Assembly (NCBI GenBank): GCA_025890175.1
Contig: JANPYM010000008.1
Coordinates: 391,501-455,500, forward strand
Origin: Ciborinia camelliae
Taxonomy: Eukaryota > Ascomycota > Leotiomycetes > Helotiales > Sclerotiniaceae
DNA length: 64,000 bases
Direction of reading: 5' to 3'
Below are positions 1 to 13,600 of the stretch, piece by piece (the first letter of the stretch is position 1; every line of letters begins with the position of its first letter). The position numbers were made by a program, and so were the translations under genes. The notes beneath the pieces are model-generated. The model saw nothing but the letters and a program-made list of their open reading frames with translations. It did no database searches and was not told the DNA's origin.

Positions 1-1141
1 CACAAGGCGCAAAGGAAAAAAAAAAAAAATCGATAAAAAAAACAAAAACAAAACAAATATCTATAAAAACCATAAACACAAACCCCAGATCCCCGATCCC
101 AGATTCATACATCCGCCCATCCATCCATGCATCCATGCATCCATATAGATGATATGCACCCATCCGCCCATCCGCCCATCCGCCCATCCATCCATCCATC
201 CATCCATCCTTCCTACCTTCCTACCTTACCCAACCTACCCCAACCTACCCTACCCTATCCTATCCTACACATCCATCCCACCAAATCAGTTGAACCGCTC
301 GAACCCACCCCTCTACTCCTCCACCCCTCCATCCCTCCACCCCTCCTCCACCCACGCACCATCCAGTCATCCAAACCAAAGCAAGCCAATAACAATGCCA
401 ATAACAATGACAAGCTTGCGCAAGCTTGCGCAAGATCAAGATCCAGTGTAAAAGAAACCCCCCACTTGCCTCCCTACCTCCTTCCCTCCTTCCCTCCATC
501 CTTCCTTCCTTAACCAACCACCCACCCACCCAACCAGGCACTTCTCTCTCTCTCCCCCTCTCTCTCTCTCTCAAAAAAAAAAGAAAAAAAAAACACCAGA
601 AATTCAATACATAAACACAAACACAAACACCAAGCGTTGAGACTTTCAAGAACAAACATCATACAAGTAAGGTACTTCAAGTCCATACAAAAAAGTCCAT
701 CCGAGTCCATTCCATGACATATTCATATAAATTTGAATTGAAATTCAAATACCAAAAGAACGCCTTGTGCCATGTGCCATATGCCATGTGCCATGTGCCT
801 TGTGCCTCGTGCCTCGTGCCTCAATTAGAACCAACCTAGCCCTAACCCTAGCCTGTCATTCATGTATAACATGGGGCGTAAAAAAAAATTTCATCGCTCA
901 AAAACGCCTTCAATGCTTCCATCCCATTCCCTTTCCATTCCATTCCCTTCCCTTCCCTTCCTGACTTTTCCGTCTTTCCTTTGCCTCGAATAATTAATTT
1001 CCTTCACTTCTTGTCTTCATAAAATGCATCCATTCGATGACGCTTGACTTGAAATCGCTTTTCGGCATAATATAACGTCCCACCCAACCATTGCCATCGC
1101 TTTTTGTAAGAGCTAATAGCCCTCAAAATCAAACCACCCCC
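1..1141. other. Low-complexity intergenic DNA
   Basis: No gene is supportable. The stretch holds an A-rich start, a (CATC)n-type tract around 115-210, C/T-rich tracts to about 560, a (CT)n tract at 541-572, and short TGCCATG/TGCCTCG repeats at 770-822. Open frames here are translations of these tracts (Pro/His/Ser-rich) and are not convincing genes. The right end is downstream of the minus-strand F-box gene. Confidence 0.7.
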
Positions 1142-2910
1142 TCAATCAGAAACAGCTCCAGTATCCACCACCTCAGATCCATCTGCAGCATTTCCACCCG
1201 TTCTTCCTGAAACCCACCCCTCCATCTCCTCCCTTCCATCCTCCTTGATCAGATCTAATAAGACCAAACTATTCTTCTTAATCCTCTCAGGTCTATCCAC
1301 AATCCCTCTCTCAAGAATCGTTGCTTCAGCTGTCTTTGCCCATATATCATGTAGATCAGGTATATTCTCCACAAGTAACTTAAGTTCTTCCCTTCCTAAT
1401 GGTCTCATTGGTGGACCTGCTGAAAGACTTGTTCTCCATACCACGCTATCATTTGATGGGTTTCTTCTTGCGGCTATACAATTAGGCTTGACGCAAAACC
1501 ACTCATTGCATCCTGAAGAATCATGACCTGAGTTATCCATTGAAACTTGAGCGACCGGTTGAGAAGTCTTCTTTCTTCCTAGGTGGGTAAATTTCGACAT
1601 TTTCGATTTCGGTGCAATTGCGCTCGACTCAACAATCCGACTACTTTGTAAAAACCCATACCAATCATCAACCGCCGCTCTTCTCTTTCCATATCCCTTC
1701 GTTTCCCAAAACCTTTGAGCTTGTCGTAATCCTCCGATGGTAAGAATGGCCGCATAAACCTCATCAGGTGGTCGATCTCTCAAATAGCCTCTGGTTAATC
1801 TTTCCACCCTTCCAGCATAAGATGGTGGTCTGAGTCGACGAGAAAATGATGACATTACCAAAGGAAATACCTGATGAACATGTAATAATGTTCTATCATC
1901 ATACATACTCATAACATAAGATTCGAATGGATTGAGTGTATAAGGTAATCTTGTTAAAGGTGCTCCACGTCTTGCAAGATGTCGAGCGTATATATCTCTG
2001 TAAGTTTCGAAGAAGTGAAAGATTGTAAAGACGAGTGGTATTAATCTTTGACGCATTCGTTCATATTGTGGTTGAAATTCCATCCTTTGAGCTTCGGTCG
2101 TTCTTAAGAAGATCTCCTTTCTTGCTTGGAGAGATATCATTGTAGATAACTTCGATGCAACATGTAATCGATGCCATATCCCACCTAGGTAGTGGAGATT
2201 TAAATTGGCTGGATCGGGGAGAGGATATAACTTTATGGTATAATCTGGAAGCGTATGGGTTGCATGATATTTCGCAATCGGTATTTCATTCAAGGTAACT
2301 AGAGCATGAAATGATTTTGAAACTTGTCGCAAGTCAAGTATTGTATGTATTGGTAAAGGTGCGATGATTTGTGCCTGTAATTCGATTGGTAAACCGAGGA
2401 AGAGGTCAGAAAGGGGGATACTACATGATGTTAGCCATTAATCCGACATTCAAAAGACATATGAAGCTTAAAAGATTACCTTTGTCTCTCGATCCTATGT
2501 TCAAATAATTCCTGGTGAGATTCAACAATCGATGGAGCTCTGTGGGTGATATTAACTTTGGACCTCAAAGCACCAAGAGAACCAGTGAAACTTGGTCGAC
2601 GTTGTGTCCTCAAGGAAGTAAGATCATGACCGAGTGATCTCTTCCTTTGATCACTCGGTCTTAAAACCAAATTCTCATGATTCGCATTTCGTTGTCTTGA
2701 TGGTAAATTGAATGTAGCTGCTTCCAATGGAGATGGTTCATGATCAATTGAAGGGACAACCGAAGAACTAGTTTGTGTAGATGTTGTTCCATTCAGATTC
2801 CCCGATCCAGATCCCGATCCAGCATTATCATCATGCCCACCTTCATTTAATTGTCGTAATTTGGTGAAGTATCTTTCCGATGCGAATTCGGTGATGTGAA
2901 GTGGTTCCAT
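1142..2910 (-). CDS. F-box domain protein, two exons
   Basis: Minus-strand gene with exon 1 at 2910-2480 (ATG at 2910) and exon 2 at 2421-1142; the intron at 2479-2422 has a GTAATC donor and TGTAG acceptor. Exon 1 encodes about 143 residues that are Ser/Arg-rich with a short Gly-Ser repeat. Exon 2 opens with an F-box: LGLPIELQAQII followed by LPIHTILDLRQVSKSFHALV, the usual LPxEL...LRxVSKxF pattern. F-box proteins are normally substrate adaptors of SCF ubiquitin ligases, binding Skp1 through this segment. The remaining ~380 residues have no domain I recognise. The two exons are out of frame by one base with this splice pair; the mismatch would vanish if the run of five G at 2414-2418 were one base shorter. 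I therefore suspect a homopolymer length error or a real frameshift. The F-box call is solid; the exact junction is not. Confidence 0.75.
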
Positions 2911-5643
2911 CTTATCCCCTACGTTTGGTCCCTTATACCAATAAGTCGTAGAGTTGAAGTGTGTTGTGATGAATCAATCATATCAAAACCTATGACTGAT
3001 CCTCATCGGAGGGGAGGGTGGTTAAGGTTGGGGCTGCTCTGTCGGAAGATCGAAATAAGGTTGAAGGGAGGACAGCACAAGATTGAACCATATACATTCT
3101 CAAAAATGAAGTTTCAATTGTTTGTCAACCCAGTGATAGTTATAAAGAAGATCGTGAACCCTTTGATGGGATCAATAAATGGTTGTCGTGAAGGTGGTTC
3201 TTGAATGGAGGAGGGGAAGGGAGAGGAGGGTAGGAGAGTTGAAAGGTTGAGAGGTTGAAGGGTTGAAGGGTCGAAGGGTCGAAGGGTGAAGTGATTAATT
3301 GAGATGGACCAAGGTCGAAATAATGAAGGATTTGGGTGAGATGTAAGGATGTAGGGATGTATCGAGTAAGAAGAGTAAGAGTAAGGTTTTCGGTGGTTTG
3401 TGATAGGTAGGTCTGGTACTAATCGATAAGGGTAAACAGATCGGTATATTCGGTATATTCCGTCTCTTCCATCTATTCCAATCCAATAATGAATGGAAAG
3501 AGGAATAAATATCAAGAATATAAAGAATTTTGATTGTATGTAATGTAATAATATATTATTCAATCATTTCAATCACCATATAAAGATAATCCTCAAATCA
3601 TAAGAATATCTAGATTTCACCTCAATCTTTTCTTTTGATACGATTGTAGGTATTCTTCATGAAACTTTGAAGTTGGGAACGATATGATTGATAGTTGTGA
3701 GATGTTGGTAGGAGTTTTTGAAAGATTAGATAGAGTTGAGAGGGAGATGAAGAAGGAAATAGATGAAGGAAATAGGTAAATGATGAAGGAAATAGATGAA
3801 GGAAATAGATGAATGATCAAAAACCCTAAAGTTAAAGGTCTAGAAATCTTCTGCAGTAGTCAAATGTGGTGGTAGATACTAGGTTACTAGATTACTAGGT
3901 AGCTGAATGGATGAGTTCTTTTCCCAAGAAGAAAAAAGGTCTAGAAGTAAGTATTTCGGTATATCGGTATATATATACCTACCTAGGTACCTATATATAT
4001 ACATATCGGGTGAACTAATAATGAAGGAGGATTAGGATTGAAGATTGAAGATTCGTGTGATTGGATTGATACACATTTTCCCCTTGACGTGTTGTCTTAT
4101 TTTCTGTCCGTAGGTCCTGTAGTGTTCGGTAGTATGGAGTAGTATTGAGTAGTAGTAATACCGATATGGATATTGAAAATGCTACCTTGGAAGTCGTGAA
4201 GCCAAGATGTTGGCAGGTGGTTTAGAAATTTGATGGGAAAGGAGGTTGTTGATGTGAGTACTAAGTATGCTATGCTATGTAGTACTATACAAGTTGAAGT
4301 ACTGGTAATACAGAAGTTGGAAGAAGAGAGAGAGAGAGACGCAGGTATATGGATGAGAAGGATTGATATTCAAGTTAGATGGTATTGACTGAAGTAAAGA
4401 TTATGAGTTCGATATCATACCTAGGTATCGATCGTATCATACCTTTTCCAAAACCTAGATGGATATAAACAAAGTAATAATCATTAATTCCTCTCCTTTC
4501 CATTCCCTTCCCTTCCCTTTCGTTTCCCCTCTACAATACTTTTGATTTACTATATCTACCATTTTACAATAATACCTACCTACCTACTTCTCTCTTCCTC
4601 ACCTCACTGCACAACATATCAAGATCACATCACATCACATCGCATCACTTCCCTCATATTTCTCTTCTCTTCCTTCCTTCCATCCATCTTCTTTCCCATC
4701 CATCCATCCATCCATCCATTCATTTTCTCTCTCCAACCTAGCTAGTTACCTTACCCTACCTTACCTATCGGCCCGGGCCAATAATTTCCATCATTTCAAT
4801 TCACATCATCCATACCAATCCCTCCCACCCATCCAATTCGATTCGTCGCCTTAAAAATAGATTATTACCTAGTAGGTATATTACAATTTACCTAACCTAG
4901 GTAGTATATTACGAAATTCAGCATAGTCTAGTACTTGACCTAACCTAACCTAATCTAATATCATATCATAACAAACCTATTATATACCCAAATAAAGTTT
5001 AGCCTCCCATCATATCATACGTCTGACTCTCACCACCTGCAACCTTAACTTAAAAGAAACGTAAGTTAATTTGGAAGGTAAGGAAGGTAAGGAAGTTAAG
5101 GAATAACCTAATAAATAATGGAACCTTCCATGATTATTCGGTCGGCCTTTTTATGGAGACTCCACACTTTTTTGATGCGTGGGATTTGTGGGATGGGATT
5201 ATTGTGGATTTGGTGGTGGGATTGTGGTGGGATTGGTTTGTGGATGGTGGATGGTGGATGATGTTTCCGGTTAATTTGATACCAGCGGTATGTGGATAGA
5301 TGGGTGGATGAATGAATGGAATTGGGGATGGGAATGAATGTAGGTGGTAGGAGGTAGGTAGGTAGTTGAGATGGTTTGATGGATGTATATATGATGGTAT
5401 CTAACATTTCATATTATAAAACACTCTTAAACTGCGGATGCCCTGTGCACGATTGGAACACTATTCTGAAATATCACGTGTAATGCCTCGAAAATCCTTT
5501 GAAATTGATACACTTCTTTTCACAATAGATAAAATGAAATTAAGATATAGAATATTGATCGCGATCTTCGAATCTATCCAATAGTCCAATTAAATTAATT
5601 ATAGGATATGTGGTTCAGAAGCTATAAATGATTTTAGGGTTTA
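2911..5643. other. Intergenic DNA with simple repeats
   Basis: No gene is supported. It holds short degenerate repeats (GAGGTTGAAGGGTTGAAGGG-like at 3240-3290; AGATGAAGGAAATAG at 3755-3815), a (CATC)n tract at 4680-4720, a perfect 10-bp GC palindrome GGCCCGGGCC at 4770-4779, and several copies of the TACCTAGGTA palindrome (about 3981, 4420 and 4900). Open frames here are His/Ser/Pro-rich translations of repeats. Confidence 0.6.
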
Positions 5644-5766
5644 CGAACCTACGAACCTAAACCTACGAACCTACGAACCTACGAACCTACGAATTTACGA
5701 ATCTACGAACCTACGAATTTACGAATCTACGAACCTACGAATCTACGAACCTATAAATCCTACGAA
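5644..5766. repeat. 8-bp tandem repeat (ACCTACGA)n
   Basis: About 14 tandem copies of an 8-bp unit ACCTACGA with variants ATTTACGA and ATCTACGA. It directly abuts the A/T minisatellite block on its right. A single TTTTAGGGTTT stands just left of it, but there is no telomere-type array. Confidence 0.85.
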
Positions 5767-5770
5767 TTAA

Positions 5771-6214
5771 AGAATTAAAAGAATTAAAAGAATTAAAAGA
5801 ATTAAAAGAATTAAAAGAATTAAAAGAATTAAAAGAATTAAAAGAATTAAAAGAATTAAAAGAATTAAAAGAATTAAAAGAATTAAAAGAATTAAAAAGA
5901 ATTAAAAGAATTAAAAGAATTAAAAGAATTAAAAGAATTAAAAGAATTAAAAGAATTAAAAGAATTAAAAGAATTAAAAGAATTAAAAGAATTAAAAGAA
6001 TTAAAAGAATTAAAAGAATTAAAAGAATTAAAAGAATTAAAAGAATTAAAAGAATTAAAAGAATTAAAAGAATTAAAAGAATTAAAAGAATTAAAAGAAT
6101 TAAAAGAATTAAAAGAATTAAAAGAATTAAAAGAATTAAAAGAATTAAAAGAATTAAAAGAATTAAAAGAATTAAAAGAATTAAAAGAATTAAAAGAATT
6201 AAAAGAATTAAAAG
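5771..6214. repeat. 9-bp minisatellite (AATTAAAAG)n, ~49 copies
   Basis: Nearly perfect head-to-tail array of the 9-mer AATTAAAAG, with one 10-base copy near 5890 (an extra A). It contains no C and only one G per unit on the plus strand. It is the first of three arrays within the A/T block. Confidence 0.95.
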
Positions 6215-7066
6215 AAAAAATAAAATAAAAATAAAATATGTTTATATAAAAAGATTAAAAATTGAAATAAAAGAAAAGAAAAATTATATATTTTTTTAAA
6301 AATTATAATAAAAGAATTAATAAAAATAATTAATAAAGAAAAAAAAAAAGAATAATAAAATTAAAAATAAAAGAAATAGAAAATAAAGTTAAAAAAGAAT
6401 TAAATGAATTAATAAAAAAATTAAAAAGAAAAAAAATTAAAAATAAATATAAATATATAAATTTTAAAAATATTAACTAAAATCAATTTAAAGAAAAATA
6501 AATAAAAAAGTTTATAAAAAATTAAAAGAATTAAAAATATGAAAAAAAATAAAAGAAAATAAAAAAAGTAGAAATATAAAGAATAAATATAAAAGAAAAT
6601 ATAAATTATATAATTTTTATAAATAATAAATAGAAAAATGAAAAGAATTAAAAGAAAATTTAAACGATTAAAAAAAATATAAAAAAAATAGAAAAAGAAA
6701 TTTAAAAAAAAAATGAATTAAAAAAAATGAAAGAAATAATAAAAGAAAGAATTAAAAAAATAAAAAATATAAAAAATAAAAAATAAAAAATGAAAATAAA
6801 AAGTAAAAATATAAAAGAATATTATTTATATAAAATTTAGAAATAATAATTAATAATAAAAAGATTAAAAAAATGAAAAAAGAATAAAAGAAATTAAAAT
6901 AGAAAAAGAAATAGAGAAGTAAAATAAAAAATAAAAAATAATTAAAAAAATAAAAAGAAATAGATAGATTATATAAATTTTAAAAAGAATAATTAATAAT
7001 TAATTAAATTTTGAATAGAAATTAAAAAATTTAATATTTTAATAATTAAAAAAATTAAAAAGAAAA
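6215..7066. other. A-rich non-coding DNA between minisatellites
   Basis: Almost only A and T with scattered G and very few C on the plus strand. It is made of degenerate AAATTAAAAGAA-like words and has no open frame of note. It looks like decayed copies of the flanking arrays. Confidence 0.7.
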
Positions 7067-7590
7067 GAATTAAAAAAAAAGAATTAAAAAAAAAGAATTA
7101 AAAAAAAAGAATTAAAAAAAAAGAATTAAAAAAAAAGAATTAAAAAAAAAGAATTAAAAAAAAAGAATTAAAAAAAAAGAATTAAAAAAAAAAGAATTAA
7201 AAAAAAAGAATTAAAAAAAAAAGAATTAAAAAAAAGAATTAAAAAAAAGAATTAAAAAAAAAGAATTAAAAAAAAAGAATTAAAAAAAAGAATTAAAAAA
7301 AAAGAATTAAAAAAAATAATTAAAAAAAAAGAATTAAAAAAAAAGAATTAAAAAAAAAGAATTAAAAAAAAAGAATTAAAAAAAAAGAATTAAAAAAAAA
7401 GAATTAAAAAAAAAGAATTAAAAAAAAAGAATTAAAAAAAAAGAATTAAAAAAAAAGAATTAAAAAAAAGAATTAAAAAAAAGAATTAAAAAAAAAGAAT
7501 TAAAAAAAAAGAATTAAAAAAAAAGAATTAAAAAAAATGAATTAAAAAAAATGAATTAAAAAAAATGAATTAAAAAAAATGAATTAAAAA
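7067..7590. repeat. 14-bp minisatellite (GAATT + A9)n, ~37 copies
   Basis: Array of GAATTAAAAAAAAA units whose A-run varies between 8 and 10, with a few late copies reading TGAATT. The unit shares GAATTAAAA with the 9-bp array at 5771-6214, so the two probably have a common origin. Confidence 0.95.
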
Positions 7591-7673
7591 AAAAGAATGA
7601 AAAGAAAAGAATTAAAAGAAAAGAATTATAAAAAATTATAAAAGATTTGAAAAATAAATAATTAAAAAAATAA

Positions 7674-7812
7674 AAAATTAAAAGAAATAGAAAAATAAAA
7701 AATAAAGAATTTAAAAAAATGTATTTATAAAAAGAAAGATTAAAAATTAAAAGAAATAGAAAAATAAAAAATAAAGAATTTAAAAAAATGTATTTATAAA
7801 AAGAAAGATTAA
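7674..7812. repeat. 69-bp tandem duplication
   Basis: Two adjacent near-identical copies of a 69-bp A-rich segment; the word GAAATAG recurs at 7684 and 7753, and GTATTTATAAAAAGAAAG occurs in both. It is a longer-period duplication than the surrounding minisatellites. Confidence 0.85.
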
Positions 7813-8348
7813 AAATTAAAAAAAGAAAGATAATATAAATTTTAAAAAAAATAATTAATAATAAAAGAAATAATAAAGAATAATCAATTTTATTAAAAAA
7901 TAAATTAAAAGTATTAATAGAAAGAATTAATAAAAAAGATTAATAAAATAATTAATAAAATAGTTAGTAATAAATAAATTTATAAAAGAATTAATAAAGT
8001 AAATTAATAAAAAAAGTAATAAAAAAAATAAAAAATAAAAAAAAGAAATTAAAAGAAATGAAAAGAAATTAAAAGAAATAGAAAATAAAATTAAAAAATA
8101 ATTAAATAAATCAATAAAGAAATTTAAAATAAATATAAATATATATATGTTGAAAATATTAATTAATAATTAAAAAAGTTTAAAAAATTAAAATATATTA
8201 AAAAATTAAAATAGATTAAAAATTTAAAATAAATTAAAAAGTTAAAATAAATTAAAAAGTTAAAATAAATTAAAAAATTAAAAGAAATTAAAAGATTAAA
8301 AGAAATTAAAAATTATATTATATTTTTAAAATAATTAATTATTTTTTA
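7813..8348. other. A-rich non-coding DNA
   Basis: Continues the A-skewed composition with short degenerate repeats such as AAATTAAAAAGTTAAAATA at 8215-8280. No gene is visible. Plus-strand A-richness ends at about 8340, where T-rich sequence begins. Confidence 0.65.
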
Positions 8349-8585
8349 TTATTTTATTAATTATTTTATTAATTATTTTATTAATTATTTTATTAATTAT
8401 TTTATTAATTATTTTATTAATTATTTTATTAATTATTTTATTAATTATTTTATTAATTATTTTATTAATTATTTTATTAATTATTTTATTAATTATTTTA
8501 TTAATTATTTTATTAATTATTTTATTAATTATTTTATTAATTATTTTATTAATTATTTTATTAATTATTTTATTAATTATTTTAT
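8349..8585. repeat. 12-bp minisatellite (TTATTTTATTAA)n, ~20 copies
   Basis: Perfect head-to-tail array of a 12-mer built only from A and T. Unlike the preceding arrays it is T-rich on the plus strand, so the strand skew flips here. It is followed within 60 bp by a GC-rich hairpin. Confidence 0.95.
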
Positions 8586-8644
8586 TTCAAAAAAAAATAG
8601 AATTTTGCGAATAGCTTCAATATTACCAGATTAGGTATCTGATA

Positions 8645-8758
8645 GCCTCCGGCAGACGAGCTGCGCAGTAGGTCCTAAGGTGCCCTGAAAAATGATTCGA
8701 CGAGCGCAGCGAGGCGAATCGTTTTTCCCGGCACCGAGGGGCCGGAGGCAAAGCTCGT
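8645..8758. repeat. GC-rich nested inverted-repeat (hairpin) element
   Basis: An abrupt GC island. Outer arms GCCTCCGGC (8645-8653) and GCCGGAGGC (8741-8749) are perfect complements. ACGAGCT (8656-8662) pairs with AGCTCGT (8752-8758). GGTGCC (8679-8684) pairs with GGCACC (8730-8735). AAAAATGATTCG (8688-8699) pairs with CGAATCGTTTTT (8715-8726), with one G-T wobble. The outer and second pairs overlap, so they cannot all form together. It could be a folded RNA, a GC-cluster-like mobile hairpin or a small transposon remnant; function is unknown. Confidence 0.7.
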
Positions 8759-9717
8759 AATGGTATGATGTACGGATCTAGACCTGATGATGATTGATAA
8801 TTGATGTATCTAGATAGGTACGGTAAGTACTTTTAAGTCTTAACCTGATGATGACTGATCTGATCTAATCAGACCTGCCCAGAACATTGATCTGATCTGA
8901 TTTGATGATTGATGAATGGCAAGAAATAAGAAATAAGAAAAGAGAAATAAAAATCAAAATCAAAAGAAAGATACATTCATTCCATAAAATAGCGTAGCTA
9001 TAAAGTTGGTTATAGGTAGGTACTATATCTACTTAAAGATTACAAATGAATACCGCTATGTATCTATTCATCGATCTAGATAGTTAGTTGGCACGCAAAT
9101 CATACAATAAAGTACAGTCAGTATTTATCTATCTATCCATTCATTTACCTACCCATTTATCCATCTATTTATCTATTTATATACCTATCTACCTACGTAG
9201 GCGGCACGTATCAAATCAAATACCGTACTACATATATATACTATAGTTACCTAGTTACCTAGCTAGTAGTTACCTAGTTAGCGATGCATAGGCATAGATG
9301 TACGAACGACATAGCATACCTAGTTTAAGTTTACATATATGCAAAATCACCAACCCATCATTCATTTCGCAAGGCATTACCAAGCAACTCGCCCTCCCTC
9401 GGTCAAATATCCTTCCCTCCCTTTTCAAAACGAGGTACGGTCATACATGGATACGGTAGGTAGGTAGGTACATAATAGCTGGAGCTAACATATAGATCCA
9501 TCATTGGTACGGAGCATTATCCGAGGATAAGATGGTAAGATGGATAAGATGGATCAGAGGGTAGATGGTAAGATGGTAAGAGGGTAAATGGTAAAAGGGT
9601 GGATGGAAATCCCGAACTTCTTATTGGTTCGGGAATAGGATGGATGGAGGGTGATGAATGGATGGGGGATGGGATGGGGGTATGGGTTGGTAGATAGGTA
9701 GGTAGGTAGATAGATAG
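8759..9717. other. Intergenic DNA with short degenerate repeats
   Basis: No gene is visible. It contains GATCTGATCTGAT-like and TCTATCTATC-like degenerate repeats, AAGATGGTAAGATGG repeats at 9530-9600, and a GGTAGGTAGGTAG tract leading into the next array. Confidence 0.6.
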
Positions 9718-10504
<787 letters not shown>

Positions 10505-10628
10505 TCTATATCTATATCTATATCTATATCTATATCTATATCTATATCTATATCTATATCTATATCTATATCTATATCTATATCTATATCTATATCTATA
10601 TCTATATCTATATTTATATCTATATCTA
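10505..10628. repeat. (TATATC)n hexanucleotide array, ~20 copies
   Basis: A near-perfect run of CTATAT hexamers ending in a few CTAAAT variants to about 10640. Confidence 0.95.
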
Positions 10629-10639
10629 AATCTAAATCT

Positions 10640-13600
10640 AAATACTTTATCAACCAGTCCATCCGTCTATTTCTAACCGTTTGTTTATTTGTTTATTCTC
10701 ATTTTATCCCAACGATTCCATTCCAATTAGATTCTAATTCATAATAGCTACCTCGATACTTTATTCTACTCTACTCTACCCTACTCTACTCACTTGGTGA
10801 TGATTAAGGTACTTAGGTACTTAGGTGGTTAGGTGGATAGATATTCTCCTCCTTCTCCTCAAATCCCATTTCCGAACTTCCGCAACCCATTCCTCTAAAT
10901 CCCCCACCTTCCCCCTTTCCTCTCCTACCCTCTCCCCTTCTTTCCTCTCCCCTTCTTTCCTCAACCCCAACCACAACCACAACCACAACCTCACCCCTCA
11001 CCCCCCAACCCCAACTTCCCACATCAAAATAAAGTATCCACCGAACGCTCATCATTATCCGCCAACCCCCCCCCCCAAACTCCCTCGCTTAATCTCAGTT
11101 TCAGTTTCAGTTTCAGTTAGCAGCTAGTTAGTTAGCAAGCAATTAGTAGATAAACTTCCTCTTCTACAAGATTTGTTCAAGATTTGCTTCCACAGATACA
11201 GATACATGCGAGGTATGGTACGGTACGGTACAGTAAGATGCGGTATGGTATGCCGCGGTATCCTGCGGGATCTGGATCTAGATTCTAAATTTCGTCATCC
11301 CATGCCATCCTATACCATTAGATCCGATCCGATCCGATCCAAATTCCCCATCAAATTCCTCCTAATAACGTCTGCAACCTCTGCAACCCAACCCAAGCCA
11401 ACCCTATAAGATAAACCAGTGAACTTGTGAAGCGACAAGCCACGTGAGATGAGATGATGAGATCTCGTGATGAGAGATGAGGAGATCGGGAGATCGGGAG
11501 ATTTCATATTCATATATGATATATCCATCCCAAACCTTCCGCTTCGGATTTGAAGGAAAGAAGTGGAGGAAAGAAGTGGGATGGGGTAAGAAGAGAAGGT
11601 CGAGCAGAGGTTGATGATGAACGTGGATTGGGGATGGGGATGGGGATGAGATTTGATATTTCATGTGGATAGAGAGAGTATAGTAGAGAGAGGGTATTGA
11701 TGGATAGATAGGTAGGTAAGATTTACCTTACATATTATATGTAGATAGGTATGTATATATATAAAAGAGAAATAAAAAAATTGCCCTCGAATTGGGAAAT
11801 TGGGACGTTGTGAAGAGGAATCGGGCGGGATGAGTCGACTCGACTCGACTTGACTTGACTCGGATACATTCATCATCCATTCATTCATTGATGATGGGAC
11901 TCGGTAGATAGATAGATACCTTGGTGACTATCTAGGTAGATGATATAGGTACCTACCTAGGTATAGGTAGGCATATTGAATGTCTACCTGCGTTATTGAT
12001 ATCTATATATGCAGTATGTGTAAACATAGGTATATCCTCGAGTTTATAGTTCATGGTATATACTTATACGATATGTCATTAAAAAAAGACTGACTGATTG
12101 ATTGATTGATGAACTGCTCGTGACTAGGTAGCTTGAAGTTGAATCAACTAGGTATATATCATGTAGCTATATACAATGCTACAATGCAACATATACACAG
12201 GTATATAAACCAAAATAGCTGGAAGCCCGGGAGGGAACTATAGTATAATCGTAACTTATAATGTTCATCAACATCGGATCAGAATCAGATGATTCATGAA
12301 TCGAGATTGAGATTTAGATTGAGATTGTAACATCCATCATCCATCATCTATATATGATCTATCTATCCAACAAACTATTGGATGGGATGGGAAGTTACTA
12401 TTCCGTTACTATCCCGTTACATCACATCACATCCATCCATCCTTCCTTCATCCGATCGGCATCAAACATCAACATCATATCATATCACATCACATCACAT
12501 CTTTTCCGCCCAGGCATAGGTACTACTCACAATCCCCATTCATCCCCATTCATTCCCATCCATTATTCCCAACCATTCCCATCAAATAACCTCCCAAAAA
12601 CAAAACAAAACAAAAAATAAAAAATCAACCAATCAACCAATAAAACAACCCAAACCAAACCAATATATAACCCGAATCCCAACCAACATCAGAAAAAAAG
12701 AAAAAGAAAGAGAAAGAAAAAGAAAAAAGAAAACCATTCGGCCCTATTATTCTTAACCCTACCTTGGGTACATATTACATATACGGAGGACTAGGAACAT
12801 ATTTGATGTTCATCCGGATGGGATGGGATGGGATGGATGGGATGGGAATGAAACACAAACGCAAACGCAACTATGCGGATAGATGGATGGATGGATGATT
12901 TCTTTTGATTTGTTTCTTGATTTGGTGGTGTGGTGTGGTGTGGTGTGGTGTGGTGTGGCATGGTGTGGTTGGGGAAGGGAAGGGAAGATGTAGAAGATGT
13001 AGAAGATGTAGAAAATTATGTTTATGGTTATGATTGTGGGTTTGAGGAATGGGGATAAGTTTCAATTGAAGGGGATTAAGGATGAAACAAGGAGATGGAT
13101 GGAACGGAATGGAATAAGGATGAGACTTATGAGAGGAAAGAGGAAAGAGGAAAGAAGAAAATGATGAGATTAGATAATGATAGAGATGGAGATAAGGATA
13201 AGGATAACGATAAAACTTGACGGGATGGGATGTGAGGGTTTGGATCTTGAGTTTAGTTTGGGGGAAATAAAAGGAAATAAAAATAATCAATATAATCAAT
13301 ATGAATAAGGCCTTATTATTTCATTTTATTTTAGTTTAATTTATTTCGTTTTTCGAATGTTGGATTTGTAAAATACCTATCTAGATACTATACGGATACT
13401 ATCGTATTGGGTATATAAATACCTATTATTGTATTGCCAAGTCCTGTAGGGGATTAGAAGTCGAAGCCGAAGTCGAAGTGGGATATAATGAGAATAGAGG
13501 GATTAATAATAAATGGATTGTTAGTATCTAATTATTGATATCGAAGTTCTTCTAATCGGAGTTCTTCTATACGAATAAAGTGAACGGATGTATACTATAT

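Noticed and set aside
127..710. Pro/His/Ser-rich frames on both strands
   Set aside because: They translate CATC, C/T and CT repeats and overlap each other on both strands.
836..856. CCCTAACCCTAG resembling telomere repeats
   Set aside because: Only about two units, in mixed low-complexity DNA, with no array; probably chance.
5771..8585. Repeat arrays considered as CRISPR
   Set aside because: Units are 9-14 bp, directly adjacent and without spacers, in eukaryotic DNA; they are minisatellites.
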